A stretch of DNA of 37,211 nucleotides, taken from positions 1 to 37,211 of the forward strand of contig DXMF01000029.1 in assembly GCA_019414345.1 (NCBI GenBank), read 5' to 3'. How positions within the stretch are numbered: position 1 is the stretch's first letter; every line of letters begins with the position of its first letter. The position numbers were made by a program, and so were the translations under genes. Below, piece by piece: positions 19,632 to 27,479 of this stretch. A model generated the notes under the pieces. That model had not been told where the DNA came from and did no database searches. It worked only from the letters and a program-made list of their open reading frames with translations. Source of the stretch: Collinsella sp. GTDB lineage: Bacteria > Actinomycetota > Coriobacteriia > Coriobacteriales > Coriobacteriaceae.

Positions 19632-22082
19632 ATGCTGCAGAAAATCCAACGTTTTGGCGGAGCCATGTTCGCGCCCGCCATGCTGTTTTCTATATCAGGC
19701 CTCATGGTCGGCATCTCCGCCCTCGCCACGACCGTAGACATCGTCGGTGACCTCGCCGTATACGGAACCCCTTGGTACGTTTTCTGGACCATCATCCAGC
19801 GCGGCTCGTGGACGGTCTTTAAACGTCTCCCGCTCCTTTTTGCCGTAGCGCTGCCTATCGGTCTTGCCCAAAAGCAACCGGCGCGCTGCTGCCTCGAGGC
19901 ACTCGTGGCCTATTTTGCCTATTGCTTCTTTTTGAGCGAGATCATTAAGCTGAGCGGAGACAACCTTGGGCTTAAGTACCCATCATCTTTGACCCCCGCC
20001 AGCGGTATCACCGTCATCGACGGCATCAAGACGCTCGACACCGGCATTATCGGCCCGCTGGCGGTGTCGGCAACCGTCGTCGCCATCCATGACCGCTTCT
20101 ACGATGCCAAGGTTCCCGATTGGCTCGGCACCTTCTCGGGTTCCTCGCTGGTCTACCTCATCAGCTTTTTTGCCGTGTTTGCCCTTGCCGCCATCTCGGC
20201 CGCCATCGTGCCCTTCGCATACGCTGTGACCGAAACGCTGCGCCACGCACTTGCGGGCGTCGGCCCCTTCGGCGTGGGCATCTTTGTGTTTTTGGAGCGA
20301 GCGCTCGAGCCCATGGGGCTGCACCATCTGCTCTATATGCCCATCTATTACGACAATCTGGTCATTCACGACGGTATTTACGCCACGTGGACCAACCTGC
20401 TCCCCATTCTCTCCCATAGCACGCGCCCTTTAAATGAACTTGCGCCCTGGGCAGGTTTTACCGCCACCGGCTGGGGCAAGCTCTTTGGCCTTCCCGCCAT
20501 CGCGGCAGCATTCTATTTCACCGCCAAACCCGAACGCCGCGCCGGCCTTAAGGTCATCCTTTTGCCCGCCATCGTCGCCTCGGTGGTCTGCGGCGTCACC
20601 GAGCCGCTCGAGTTTCTCTTTATGTTCACCTATCCCGGACTCTTTTTGCTCTACGCCGTCCTGTCCTCCTGCCTTGCCATGACCATGAACTTCTTTGGCA
20701 TCGTCGGCATCTTCTCGGGCGGTCTCATGGAAATGACGGCCTTCAACTTCATCCCACTCATGCGAATGCATGCCGGCTCCTACCTTTTGGCGCTCGGTAT
20801 CGGTCTTGCCTTTAGCCTCATCTTTTTTGTTAGTTTTCGAGCACTCATCTTGGTCTATGACCTTAAGACGCCGGGCCGCGAGGATCATGTCTCCAATCGC
20901 GCGGCAATCGATCGTTTAACGGGAAGCGGCTTTGCCAAAGAGCAATCTCCCAATGGCGAGGTCAGTATTCAATCCGATCAAGATCACGTCCTCGCCGAGC
21001 GGGTAATTCAGCTTTTAGGTGGCGTTGGCAATATCGTGGGCGCAACCAACTGCGCCACGCGCCTGCGCGTCGAGGTCGCAGACCCTTCCATCGTTGCAGA
21101 TAATGCGTCGTTTGTCGCGGTGGGCGCCAAGGGCCTCATCATTACGGGCAAGACCGCCCAGGTGATTATTGGCATCTCCGTTCCCCGCGTTAAAGAGCAT
21201 TTTGACCAGATCATGGGCCTCGAGCCGGGATTTGTGCCCACCACCTCGGCCTCCCCTGCCGCCAGCGCAGCCCATAAGCGCGGCGATATCTGCTTCTTCG
21301 ATATCGACGGAACACTCGCCTGGCAAGACCCTCGAGTGGCACAAGAACTTCCCGAGAGCGAGCGAGACCTCTCCCCCTATCCCAATGAAGCGGTCTCGCA
21401 AGCCATCCGTGATTTTGTCGCCAAGGGCAATATGGCGTTTATCTGCACAGGGCGCACGCTGAGCTGCATCCATCCAAAGCTGCTCGAGCTGCCCTGGACC
21501 GGCATCGTCTGCCTCGCGGGTGGCTATGTCGAACTTGAGGGACACGTGATTCGCGATTTGGCGATGACGCCCGGCATGCTGCAGCGCCTTGCTCCCATTC
21601 TTGAGCAATCGGACGAAGTGATTCGTTTTGAGGGACTCAATGGCGTCGTTCGCATGAGTGCCGATGCGCCCGACGCCCCGGGATACGCCCGCACCGTGGG
21701 CGATGCAATTACGCAGCTGCAACATTACAGCGCCTACAAGATCTTAATGTCCACGTCGCTTGCCAACCGCATCGCTCAGGATCAAGCGTTTGAGCCGCTG
21801 CTCTGCTTTAACGAGCTCGAGCTCGAAGTGACCGAGATTTCGCCTCGCGAATGCACCAAGCGCGAGGGTATCCAGTCCGTACTCGACGCCCTCGATCCCC
21901 ACCACGGAACCGTATACGGCATCGGCGACGCCAGCAATGACGTCTCGCTGATGAACGCCGTCGACGTTGGCATCGCCATGGGCAACGCACCGGACTTCCT
22001 CAAGGAAAAGGCCGACTATGTCACCGACAGCATCGACCACGACGGCGTCGTCACCGCGCTCGAACACTTTGGGCTTATCTAG
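19632..22082 (+). CDS. PTS EIICB permease fused to a C-terminal HAD (Cof-type) phosphatase
   Basis: An 816-residue fusion. Residues about 1-430 are a membrane EIIC domain of the glucose/maltose/glucosamine family. Residues about 450-530 are an EIIB domain with the phosphocysteine C474 in TNCATRLRV. No EIIA is attached, so one must come from another protein. After a short linker, residues 555-816 are a complete HAD hydrolase: motif I D557-I-D559-GT, motif II T606 in ICTGRT, K743, and motif IV D766/D770 in GDASNDVSLMNAVD. The protein may import and phosphorylate a glucoside, then remove the phosphate at the membrane. The start at 19632 follows GGAAGG. It is divergent from the GntR regulator and shares its operator. 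Substrate maltose or trehalose is inferred. Confidence 0.9.
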   Translation: MLQKIQRFGGAMFAPAMLFSISGLMVGISALATTVDIVGDLAVYGTPWYVFWTIIQRGSWTVFKRLPLLFAVALPIGLAQKQPARCCLEALVAYFAYCFFLSEIIKLSGDNLGLKYPSSLTPASGITVIDGIKTLDTGIIGPLAVSATVVAIHDRFYDAKVPDWLGTFSGSSLVYLISFFAVFALAAISAAIVPFAYAVTETLRHALAGVGPFGVGIFVFLERALEPMGLHHLLYMPIYYDNLVIHDGIYATWTNLLPILSHSTRPLNELAPWAGFTATGWGKLFGLPAIAAAFYFTAKPERRAGLKVILLPAIVASVVCGVTEPLEFLFMFTYPGLFLLYAVLSSCLAMTMNFFGIVGIFSGGLMEMTAFNFIPLMRMHAGSYLLALGIGLAFSLIFFVSFRALILVYDLKTPGREDHVSNRAAIDRLTGSGFAKEQSPNGEVSIQSDQDHVLAERVIQLLGGVGNIVGATNCATRLRVEVADPSIVADNASFVAVGAKGLIITGKTAQVIIGISVPRVKEHFDQIMGLEPGFVPTTSASPAASAAHKRGDICFFDIDGTLAWQDPRVAQELPESERDLSPYPNEAVSQAIRDFVAKGNMAFICTGRTLSCIHPKLLELPWTGIVCLAGGYVELEGHVIRDLAMTPGMLQRLAPILEQSDEVIRFEGLNGVVRMSADAPDAPGYARTVGDAITQLQHYSAYKILMSTSLANRIAQDQAFEPLLCFNELELEVTEISPRECTKREGIQSVLDALDPHHGTVYGIGDASNDVSLMNAVDVGIAMGNAPDFLKEKADYVTDSIDHDGVVTALEHFGLI

Positions 22083-22197
22083 CCAAGCCCCTACCGCACT
22101 TGCGGCCGCATGGACCAATCGTCTTCAACCGCCGCGCTCGACGCCCTAATGTGGCAATATGTTGTCTGCATAATGCAACGATGCAACCTATCAAAGA

Positions 22198-23223
22198 ATG
22201 CGAGAACCCGTGTCCAGTCCGTTTACCAGCTTTTTAGCCCAGCACTTTGACCAGATTAACGACTATCTGGCCACGTTCTTTGACGGACAGGCGACTTCCG
22301 CCGATATCGAGCGCTACCTGTATACCCCGCTCTCGGCATTTACGGCAAACGCTGGCAAGCGCCACCGCCCGCTCATCTGCATGCTCGCCGCCACTGCGGT
22401 AGGCGGCAGCTTTGAGAGCGCCCGCAGCGCAGCGGCGGCCATCGAGCACTTTCAGTCGGGCGCACTCATCCACGACGACATCGCCGACAACGGGCAGATT
22501 CGTCGCGGCAAGCCCTGCATGCACCTTACCGAGGGCACCGGTCTTGCCATCAACTGCGGTGACCTGGCGCTCACCATGGTCACCAAGACGGTTCTCGACG
22601 ACCCCACACTCAACGCAGACGTGAAGCTTCGCGTGCTCCACGAGCTTACCGAGATGATCGTCCGTACCATCGAGGGCCAGGCGCTCGACCTGGGCTGGGT
22701 CCGCGACGGGCGCTTTGACATTTCGGTCGACGATTATCTGGACATGGCGACGCACAAGACCGCGTACTACAGCGGAGCGACGCCGCTTGCCGCCGGAGCC
22801 ATTATCGGCGGCGGCAGCGAAGAGCAGATTGAGGCACTGCGCGCCTTTGGGCTGCACACGGGCCTTGCCTTCCAGATTCAAGACGACCTGCTCAACTTGA
22901 TCGGCACCAAGGAGGCCGCCAACAAGGACTTCCGCACCGATATCACCGAGGGCAAGCGCACCCTCGTTGCCGTGCATGCCCTGTCAGACGAGCGCTATCA
23001 CGACGAGATCGAGGCAATCCTTTCCTCGGGCACCGAGGACCCTGCGCAGCTCGCACGCGCCGTGGAGATCTTCCAGGAGACCGGCTCCATCGATTACGCC
23101 CACACCTATGCGCTCGACCTGACCGCCAAGGCCAAGGCCGCTATCGAAGGCGTCGAGCTCGACCCGCATGCGCGCGAGCTCTTCCTCTCAATGGCAGATT
23201 TCTTTGTGGAGCGCCTTAACTAG
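22198..23223 (+). CDS. polyprenyl (geranylgeranyl/heptaprenyl-type) diphosphate synthase
   Basis: A 341-residue cytoplasmic isoprenyl chain-elongating enzyme that makes prenyl diphosphates for quinones or carrier lipids. The first aspartate motif is complete (ALIHDDIADNGQIRRGKP, DDxxD). The second reads QIQDDLLNLIG, with Asn in place of the third Asp, a variation also seen in eukaryote-type GGPP synthases. GKRHRPL, the K-T pair in MATHKTAYYSGATPL and the FRTDITEGKRTLV tail support the family. Chain length cannot be set from the sequence. An in-frame GTG at 22210 is an alternative start; neither has a strong ribosome binding site. Confidence 0.88.
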   Translation: MREPVSSPFTSFLAQHFDQINDYLATFFDGQATSADIERYLYTPLSAFTANAGKRHRPLICMLAATAVGGSFESARSAAAAIEHFQSGALIHDDIADNGQIRRGKPCMHLTEGTGLAINCGDLALTMVTKTVLDDPTLNADVKLRVLHELTEMIVRTIEGQALDLGWVRDGRFDISVDDYLDMATHKTAYYSGATPLAAGAIIGGGSEEQIEALRAFGLHTGLAFQIQDDLLNLIGTKEAANKDFRTDITEGKRTLVAVHALSDERYHDEIEAILSSGTEDPAQLARAVEIFQETGSIDYAHTYALDLTAKAKAAIEGVELDPHARELFLSMADFFVERLN

Positions 23224-23362
23224 CGGGGGTCATAAAACCTGTGGGCAGCGAGTTTGGGTACAAGTTGCTACACTATTGAGTGCATGTTTATAAATTGTCT
23301 CGCGTTGTCTATCCGACACACGCTCAAAATAGTACGAATGGTACGCCGAAAGGGGTTCGTTC

Positions 23363-24268
23363 ATGGAACCTATTACCACGGGCATGCAGGGAGCAGCCGT
23401 CGAGGACGTCCAGTCCCGCCTTCTGCAGCTCGGCTATACAATCGATGGCGCCGAGGTTGTCGACAAGCGCTTTGGCACCACCACCGAGCAGGCCGTCAGC
23501 ACCTTCAGGCTCGACAGCGGCCTTGCTGCCGGTCATGCCGTCGATATCTCCTGTTGGAGCGCCCTGGTCGACGCCTCGTATAAGCTGGGCGACCGCACTC
23601 TGTATCTGCGCATGCCCAATTTCCATGGCGCCGATGTGCAGGCCCTGCAGCGCGCTCTCAACGTTTTGGGCTTTGCCTGCGGCGAGGACGACGGCTACTT
23701 TGGTCCGCATACCGAGGCCGCCCTGCAGCAGTTCCAGGAAAATGTCGGCCTGTTTGCCGACGGCATGGCCTTCCAGGACACCTACGCCTACATCAACCGC
23801 CTGCATCATGTGTGGGAGGGCAAGCCCTCGGTCACCGAAGCCGAGTCCCGCATCGGTTTTGCTCGCGCCGCCAACGTGCTCGAGCGCTTCCAGATCGCCG
23901 TTATCGGTGAGGACCCCATCGCACGCAGCGTTGCTTCGCGCATGTGGAACATCGCCACGGCAACGACCGACAACAGCGGCATGATGCTCTGCGACTCCGA
24001 GGTCCCAACCGACGTTGACCTGGTACTCGAGATCGCAAGCGACGAGCTGCCCGCCGACGCCGCGCCACGCGCCACGATTGCCCTCGCCGAGTGCCACAAC
24101 CTGGCCCAGCGCATCCGCACCGCCAATGTCGCCGCGCAGCAGAAGCCGGCTCGCATTCGCATTGAGCTCACGGGCATGACGCGCTACAACGGCACCTTCA
24201 CGGCCAGCGACGCGCAGACGCTCGCCGTACGCCTACTCGACGGCGTTTGCGATGCCCTCGCAGATTAG
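23363..24268 (+). CDS. protein with two peptidoglycan-binding domains and an atypical C-terminal domain
   Basis: 301 residues with no signal peptide or membrane segment. Residues about 5-70 and 78-145 are two PG_binding_1 three-helix repeats (GMQGAAVEDVQSRLLQLGY and NFHGADVQALQRALNVLGF). The C-terminal 140 residues are unlike common hydrolases. The layout (two PG-binding repeats, then an alpha/beta domain ending in DAQTLAVRLLDGVCDAL) recalls CwlM, the non-secreted amidase-like regulator of actinobacterial cell-wall synthesis, but I see no zinc ligands. The start has an AAGGGG site. It is a single gene ahead of tRNA-Gln. Confidence 0.75.
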   Translation: MEPITTGMQGAAVEDVQSRLLQLGYTIDGAEVVDKRFGTTTEQAVSTFRLDSGLAAGHAVDISCWSALVDASYKLGDRTLYLRMPNFHGADVQALQRALNVLGFACGEDDGYFGPHTEAALQQFQENVGLFADGMAFQDTYAYINRLHHVWEGKPSVTEAESRIGFARAANVLERFQIAVIGEDPIARSVASRMWNIATATTDNSGMMLCDSEVPTDVDLVLEIASDELPADAAPRATIALAECHNLAQRIRTANVAAQQKPARIRIELTGMTRYNGTFTASDAQTLAVRLLDGVCDALAD

Positions 24269-24306
24269 GTAAACTAGACGAGTTGCTTTTGGGCAACACC
24301 ACACAT

Positions 24307-24378
24307 TGGGACGTAGTTCAACGGTAGAACTCCGGTTTTTGGTGCCGGCTGTTGGGGGTTCGAATCCCTCCGTCCCAG
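24307..24378 (+). tRNA. tRNA-Gln (anticodon UUG)
   Basis: A 72-base cloverleaf: acceptor stem TGGGACG/CGTCCCA, D-stem GTTC/GAAC, anticodon loop TTTTGGT with TTG at positions 34-36, a five-base variable loop and T-stem GGGGG/CCCTC around TTCGAAT. The 3' CCA is not encoded. Confidence 0.95.
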
Positions 24379-24391
24379 CCCCAAAGAACAT

Positions 24392-24426
24392 AGCGCTCCA
24401 GGCTCTCATGAACCTGGAGCGCTTTT
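24392..24426 (+). terminator. rho-independent terminator after tRNA-Gln
   Basis: A perfect 11-bp stem (24392-24402 with 24413-24423) followed by TTTT; A-rich on the other side, so it could act on both strands. Confidence 0.88.
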
Positions 24427-24433
24427 TCGTGGG

Positions 24434-24458
24434 CAAGCGGAGGGATTCGAACCCCCTA
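24434..24458 (-). pseudogene. tRNA-Ser-like 3' fragment (T-arm and acceptor end)
   Basis: The minus strand reads a T-arm (GGGGGTTCGAATCCCTC) and CGCTTG, like the 3' end of a bacterial tRNA-Ser; no D or anticodon arm is intact upstream of it. It is also an inverted 18-19-base match to the T-arm of tRNA-Gln 60 bases away. It may be an attachment-site scar. Confidence 0.5.
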
Positions 24459-24555
24459 GGGTGCGGAGCTGAGGAAACGCGAAGCGTTTTCCAGCGCAGC
24501 ACGCAAGGAGCGAAGCGACACAGCGGGGCGCGGCCGCCGCAGGCAGACGCGGTGT

Positions 24556-24610
24556 CGGCACTTGGGGACGCTCCTAAGTGCCGGCATTATAGGAACGTCC
24601 CCAAGTGCCG
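24556..24610. repeat. REP-like hairpin
   Basis: Inverted 15-base arms CGGCACTTGGGGACG (24556-24570) and its complement (24596-24610), with a third partial copy AAGTGCCGG in the loop. This form resembles REP elements mobilised by TnpA_REP/IS200-type transposases; no transposase gene lies in the window. Confidence 0.65.
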
Positions 24611-24645
24611 GCTCGGGACTATTTTCGAGGACCCTCCGAAGGACT

Positions 24646-24874
24646 GTGGCCAAAAACGGCAAATATGAGTACTGTCACCGTTGTAGCTACATTATTTTCG
24701 TTAATAAAAGAAGATCTTAATGAGATTTATTCGCATCAAGGTCTTCCTTTAATGAACACTTGAGGAGATACGGCAGCTTATCTGCTCGATCGACACGTCA
24801 AATCACCTTAAATGTGGTCAAAATTACTGCTACTAAAAGAATATCAGTACTCATATTTGATGTTTTTTGGCCAC
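24646..24874. repeat. roughly 230-bp MITE-like element with 29-30-base terminal inverted repeats
   Basis: Left end 24646-24674 and right end 24845-24874 are inverted copies (GTGGCCAAAAA...AAATATGAGTACTG) that differ at only a few positions. The interior is AT-rich and has no supported gene, unlike the surrounding GC-rich DNA. This is the form of a non-autonomous transposable element. Target duplications are not obvious. Confidence 0.6.
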
Positions 24875-24913
24875 GGCTCTTTATAGACACCCTGTACAGC
24901 GACGGTGGTAGAT

Positions 24914-24943
24914 TTCGGAACGTGTCCGTCAGCCCCGTTCCGA
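24914..24943. repeat. short hairpin of unknown role
   Basis: A 9-bp stem TTCGGAACG/CGTTCCGAA around a 12-base loop, between the MITE-like element and hairpin element copy 2. No U-tract follows. Confidence 0.4.
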
Positions 24944-24977
24944 AAAGCGAGCCGCATGCAACGACCAAGCCACGACA

Positions 24978-25114
24978 GGCCCCGGAGGAGCGGGGACACC
25001 GACTTAGGTTTATCGCGAGTTCCGCACGAACAGGAGGCCACTTAATGTGGCCTCCGTCGTGAGCAGGACTGTAGAGCAGGAAACCTAAGTCGGTGTCCCC
25101 GCTCTCCCGGGGCC
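24978..25114 (+). repeat. covarying hairpin element, copy 2
   Basis: The 69-base core 25012-25080 is flanked by 34-base inverted arms (24978-25011 and 25081-25114) with about two changes. The arms contain CGGGGACACCGACTTAGG and are unrelated to those of the other copies. The inner stem is GGAGGCCAC/GTGGCCTCC around TTAAT. It ends eight bases before the stop codon of the minus-strand Toprim gene, so it lies in that gene's 3' untranslated region. Confidence 0.85.
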
Positions 25115-25121
25115 GGCGGAA

Positions 25122-27296
25122 CTAATTATTAAGCATGCGGTCGAAGCTTCCCGAGTCGCCATCCCGATAGTCGGCGGTCATCAGAATCTCCTGCGGAATG
25201 CGCCCGCCTTCACGTAGCACGTTGCGGAACTGCACACGCGTGACCATGGGCAGATCCTTGATCGTCGCCGCCAAGTTCTGCGGCACGCCCTGGTTGGCAG
25301 CCGCGGGCTCGCACTCTCCGCCGGCCTTCACGCGACGCTTGTGCTCGGCGAGCATGGCGCGGTACATGCCGGCATGCAGGCGAATCTCAACCACATTGGC
25401 ATTGCGAGCCTGCTCGACGATGCGCGCGCCCTCGCGGTCGATATCGCCCACGTAGTAGACGTAGTTAAAGCGATAGCCGATCTCGGCCAGATAATCGTCC
25501 AGGGCATGCGAGACGCTCGCCTTGCATCCGCCGCCAAAAATCACGCCGCCCACCTTGATGCCAAAGAGCTTGGCGTGCTTGCGGCCACGCAGCAGCTTGA
25601 CGATCTCGTCGTAGGTATCCAGGTTCTCAACCATAATGAACGGCTTGTCGGCGCCCAGCGTAAAGAAACCCGTAAAGTGCACGGGGCGGTTGGGGGCGAC
25701 CTTGATCGCCTGCATGCTGATGCCCTTTTCGGTCATGCGCCTTATCAGGCGCTCACCGTGCTTGCCGTCAAAGGCCTTCTCATCGTTAAAAATCTGGTAG
25801 GCACGCTGGCGGCGCGAGGCAACCGGCGTATCGGCACCTCGGTTTTGCTCGATCCAAGCCTGGATGATTGCGATTTCCTCGGCAATCTTGCGGTTGGACA
25901 TCTCGTTGTGCTGAGTGCGCTGCGGAGCCTTTTTGCCGTCCTTGCCCTCGACCTTTACGATCTGTGTCTGCTGCTCCTTGATCTTAGAGAGCGCCGTAGG
26001 CGTAGGGACAACCTTGAGCAGCTGCCTGCCTAAAACGCGGGCAAGGGCGAACGCCGATACCTCACCGCGAACGGCCGACTTGGGCTGCTGGACAGCAGTA
26101 CCTGCTGCGGAAGACTCCGGCTTCTTCTGAGACTTGCGTTTAGAATCGCCTTGGGAATTGCGCTCGCGCTTCGGCATAGACGCCTGCTTCTGCGGGCGAT
26201 CGGACTTGCCCTCCTTCGCCGGCTGACGCTTAGGCTGCCCCGAAGAAACCTCGGCCTTCGCACCCTCGTCCTGCGGCGTGGTCTTCTCGGACGCAGTCTC
26301 GGCATGGGAACTGCGGCCGCCACGGTGACGACGACGGCGAGGCCTGCTCGACGCGCTCTGCTCCGTCCACTCGTCAGTAGGCTGCTGGCCCTTGGCCTCG
26401 GCAGCAACCTCAAGCTGCGGCTCAACAGGCTTCTGCTCGCGAGCCACCGGCTCAACGGCCTTCTCGTCCTGGGTGGTCGAAACCGACTCGCCCTTCTCCT
26501 GACGCTTTACGGGATACGCACGTCCCGCAAAACCACGTCCGGGACGGCATGAACCCGGAGCCTTCTTGGCAGACTCCTCAACATCGTCTGCAACCTCAGA
26601 AGACTCTTCAACCTCACGCGCGGCATCCTGCTGTGCAGCCTTAAAGTGAGCACCGCGACGGCGCTTGGGCTCTTGGGCCTCCACGGGCTTTTGATCCTTC
26701 GCGGGCCTCTGCGACTCGGCGGCAACCTCGTTCTCAACAGCCTCGGCATCCGTCTCACCCTTTTGAGCAACGGCACGACGGAAGCGCTCCTGCTGGGCGC
26801 GGCGCTGCGCATCGCGCTTGCCACCCCCGCCAAAACCGCCGCGTCCTGCCTTGGCCGTAAAGGCACGCACGACGTTCTCATCGAGCAACTCATCGGTATC
26901 GACATGCTCACGCGGAGCAGCTTCTTCCACAGCAGGCACGTCAGCGGAATCCTCGACGACAAAATCTTCGACGGACTCGGCAGGCTGCTCCTGGGCATCG
27001 CGGATCTCGACATTGATGGTATAGAACGCCGGGCGCCCGTTAATGCCGCTGCCCTCGATCTTGGTCACGATATTTGCCGCGATAAGCTCATCGCGCATCG
27101 CCTTGGTGTCGCATTCCTTATCGACGGAGCGGAAAATCTGCGCCAGCGCGCTCGACTTAATCTTGAGCGCCTTGCGGCAGAGCAGGTCGTAGGCAACCAG
27201 CTTGGCGCGCTCGGCAGAAAGCGATGTCTGGCTGCTCAGACGCTCAGCCAGAGCATCGACATTGTTTTGATTATCGGAATATACCGTCTTGGCCAC
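25122..27296 (-). CDS. large Toprim-domain protein, JetD/DUF2220-like C-terminus, disordered middle
   Basis: A 724-residue protein with three parts. Residues about 1-105 look like a winged-helix DNA-binding domain. Residues about 105-430 are low complexity, rich in Glu, Lys, Arg, Gln and Ala with RPRRRRHRGGR-type basic patches, so probably disordered and nucleic-acid binding. The C-terminal 280 residues hold a Toprim fold: E557 in VENLDTYDEIV, GVIFGGGCKAS, and D618/D620 in YVGDIDREG. The order EN..T, GGG, GDID.G matches the nuclease domain of JetD (Wadjet) and its topoisomerase VI A relatives. No jetA, jetB or jetC is nearby. The start is the GTG at 27296, which follows GAAAGGGG; upstream in-frame codons run through the cstA terminator. 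Confidence 0.75.
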   Translation of the reverse strand: MAKTVYSDNQNNVDALAERLSSQTSLSAERAKLVAYDLLCRKALKIKSSALAQIFRSVDKECDTKAMRDELIAANIVTKIEGSGINGRPAFYTINVEIRDAQEQPAESVEDFVVEDSADVPAVEEAAPREHVDTDELLDENVVRAFTAKAGRGGFGGGGKRDAQRRAQQERFRRAVAQKGETDAEAVENEVAAESQRPAKDQKPVEAQEPKRRRGAHFKAAQQDAAREVEESSEVADDVEESAKKAPGSCRPGRGFAGRAYPVKRQEKGESVSTTQDEKAVEPVAREQKPVEPQLEVAAEAKGQQPTDEWTEQSASSRPRRRRHRGGRSSHAETASEKTTPQDEGAKAEVSSGQPKRQPAKEGKSDRPQKQASMPKRERNSQGDSKRKSQKKPESSAAGTAVQQPKSAVRGEVSAFALARVLGRQLLKVVPTPTALSKIKEQQTQIVKVEGKDGKKAPQRTQHNEMSNRKIAEEIAIIQAWIEQNRGADTPVASRRQRAYQIFNDEKAFDGKHGERLIRRMTEKGISMQAIKVAPNRPVHFTGFFTLGADKPFIMVENLDTYDEIVKLLRGRKHAKLFGIKVGGVIFGGGCKASVSHALDDYLAEIGYRFNYVYYVGDIDREGARIVEQARNANVVEIRLHAGMYRAMLAEHKRRVKAGGECEPAAANQGVPQNLAATIKDLPMVTRVQFRNVLREGGRIPQEILMTADYRDGDSGSFDRMLNN

Positions 27297-27401
27297 GGGG
27301 CCCCTTTCATATGCACACATATACGTCCATATGGTACAACGCACGAGCCTATCCACGCAAAACATCTGCGAGAACGCCCTTGCACCACCTGTTCTCACAA
27401 G

Positions 27402-27440
27402 AAAAAAGACCGGGTCCGCTTGATTGCGGACCCGGTCTTT
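27402..27440 (-). terminator. rho-independent terminator of the cstA-family gene
   Basis: A perfect 13-bp stem (27407-27419 with 27426-27438); the minus strand continues TTTTTTCTTG. Confidence 0.93.
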
Positions 27441-27479
27441 CCGAGTCAAATAGATGGGAGATTCAACCCGTCCGACCGA

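Noticed and set aside
24978..25114. Hairpin element copy 2 as an ordinary rho-independent terminator
   Set aside because: Its stem is far longer than terminator stems, it contains a conserved internal core and no U-tract follows on either strand.
27297..27449. Longer N-terminus for the Toprim gene from an upstream codon
   Set aside because: The extension is encoded by the cstA terminator stem and has no ribosome binding site, while the GTG at 27296 has GAAAGGGG.
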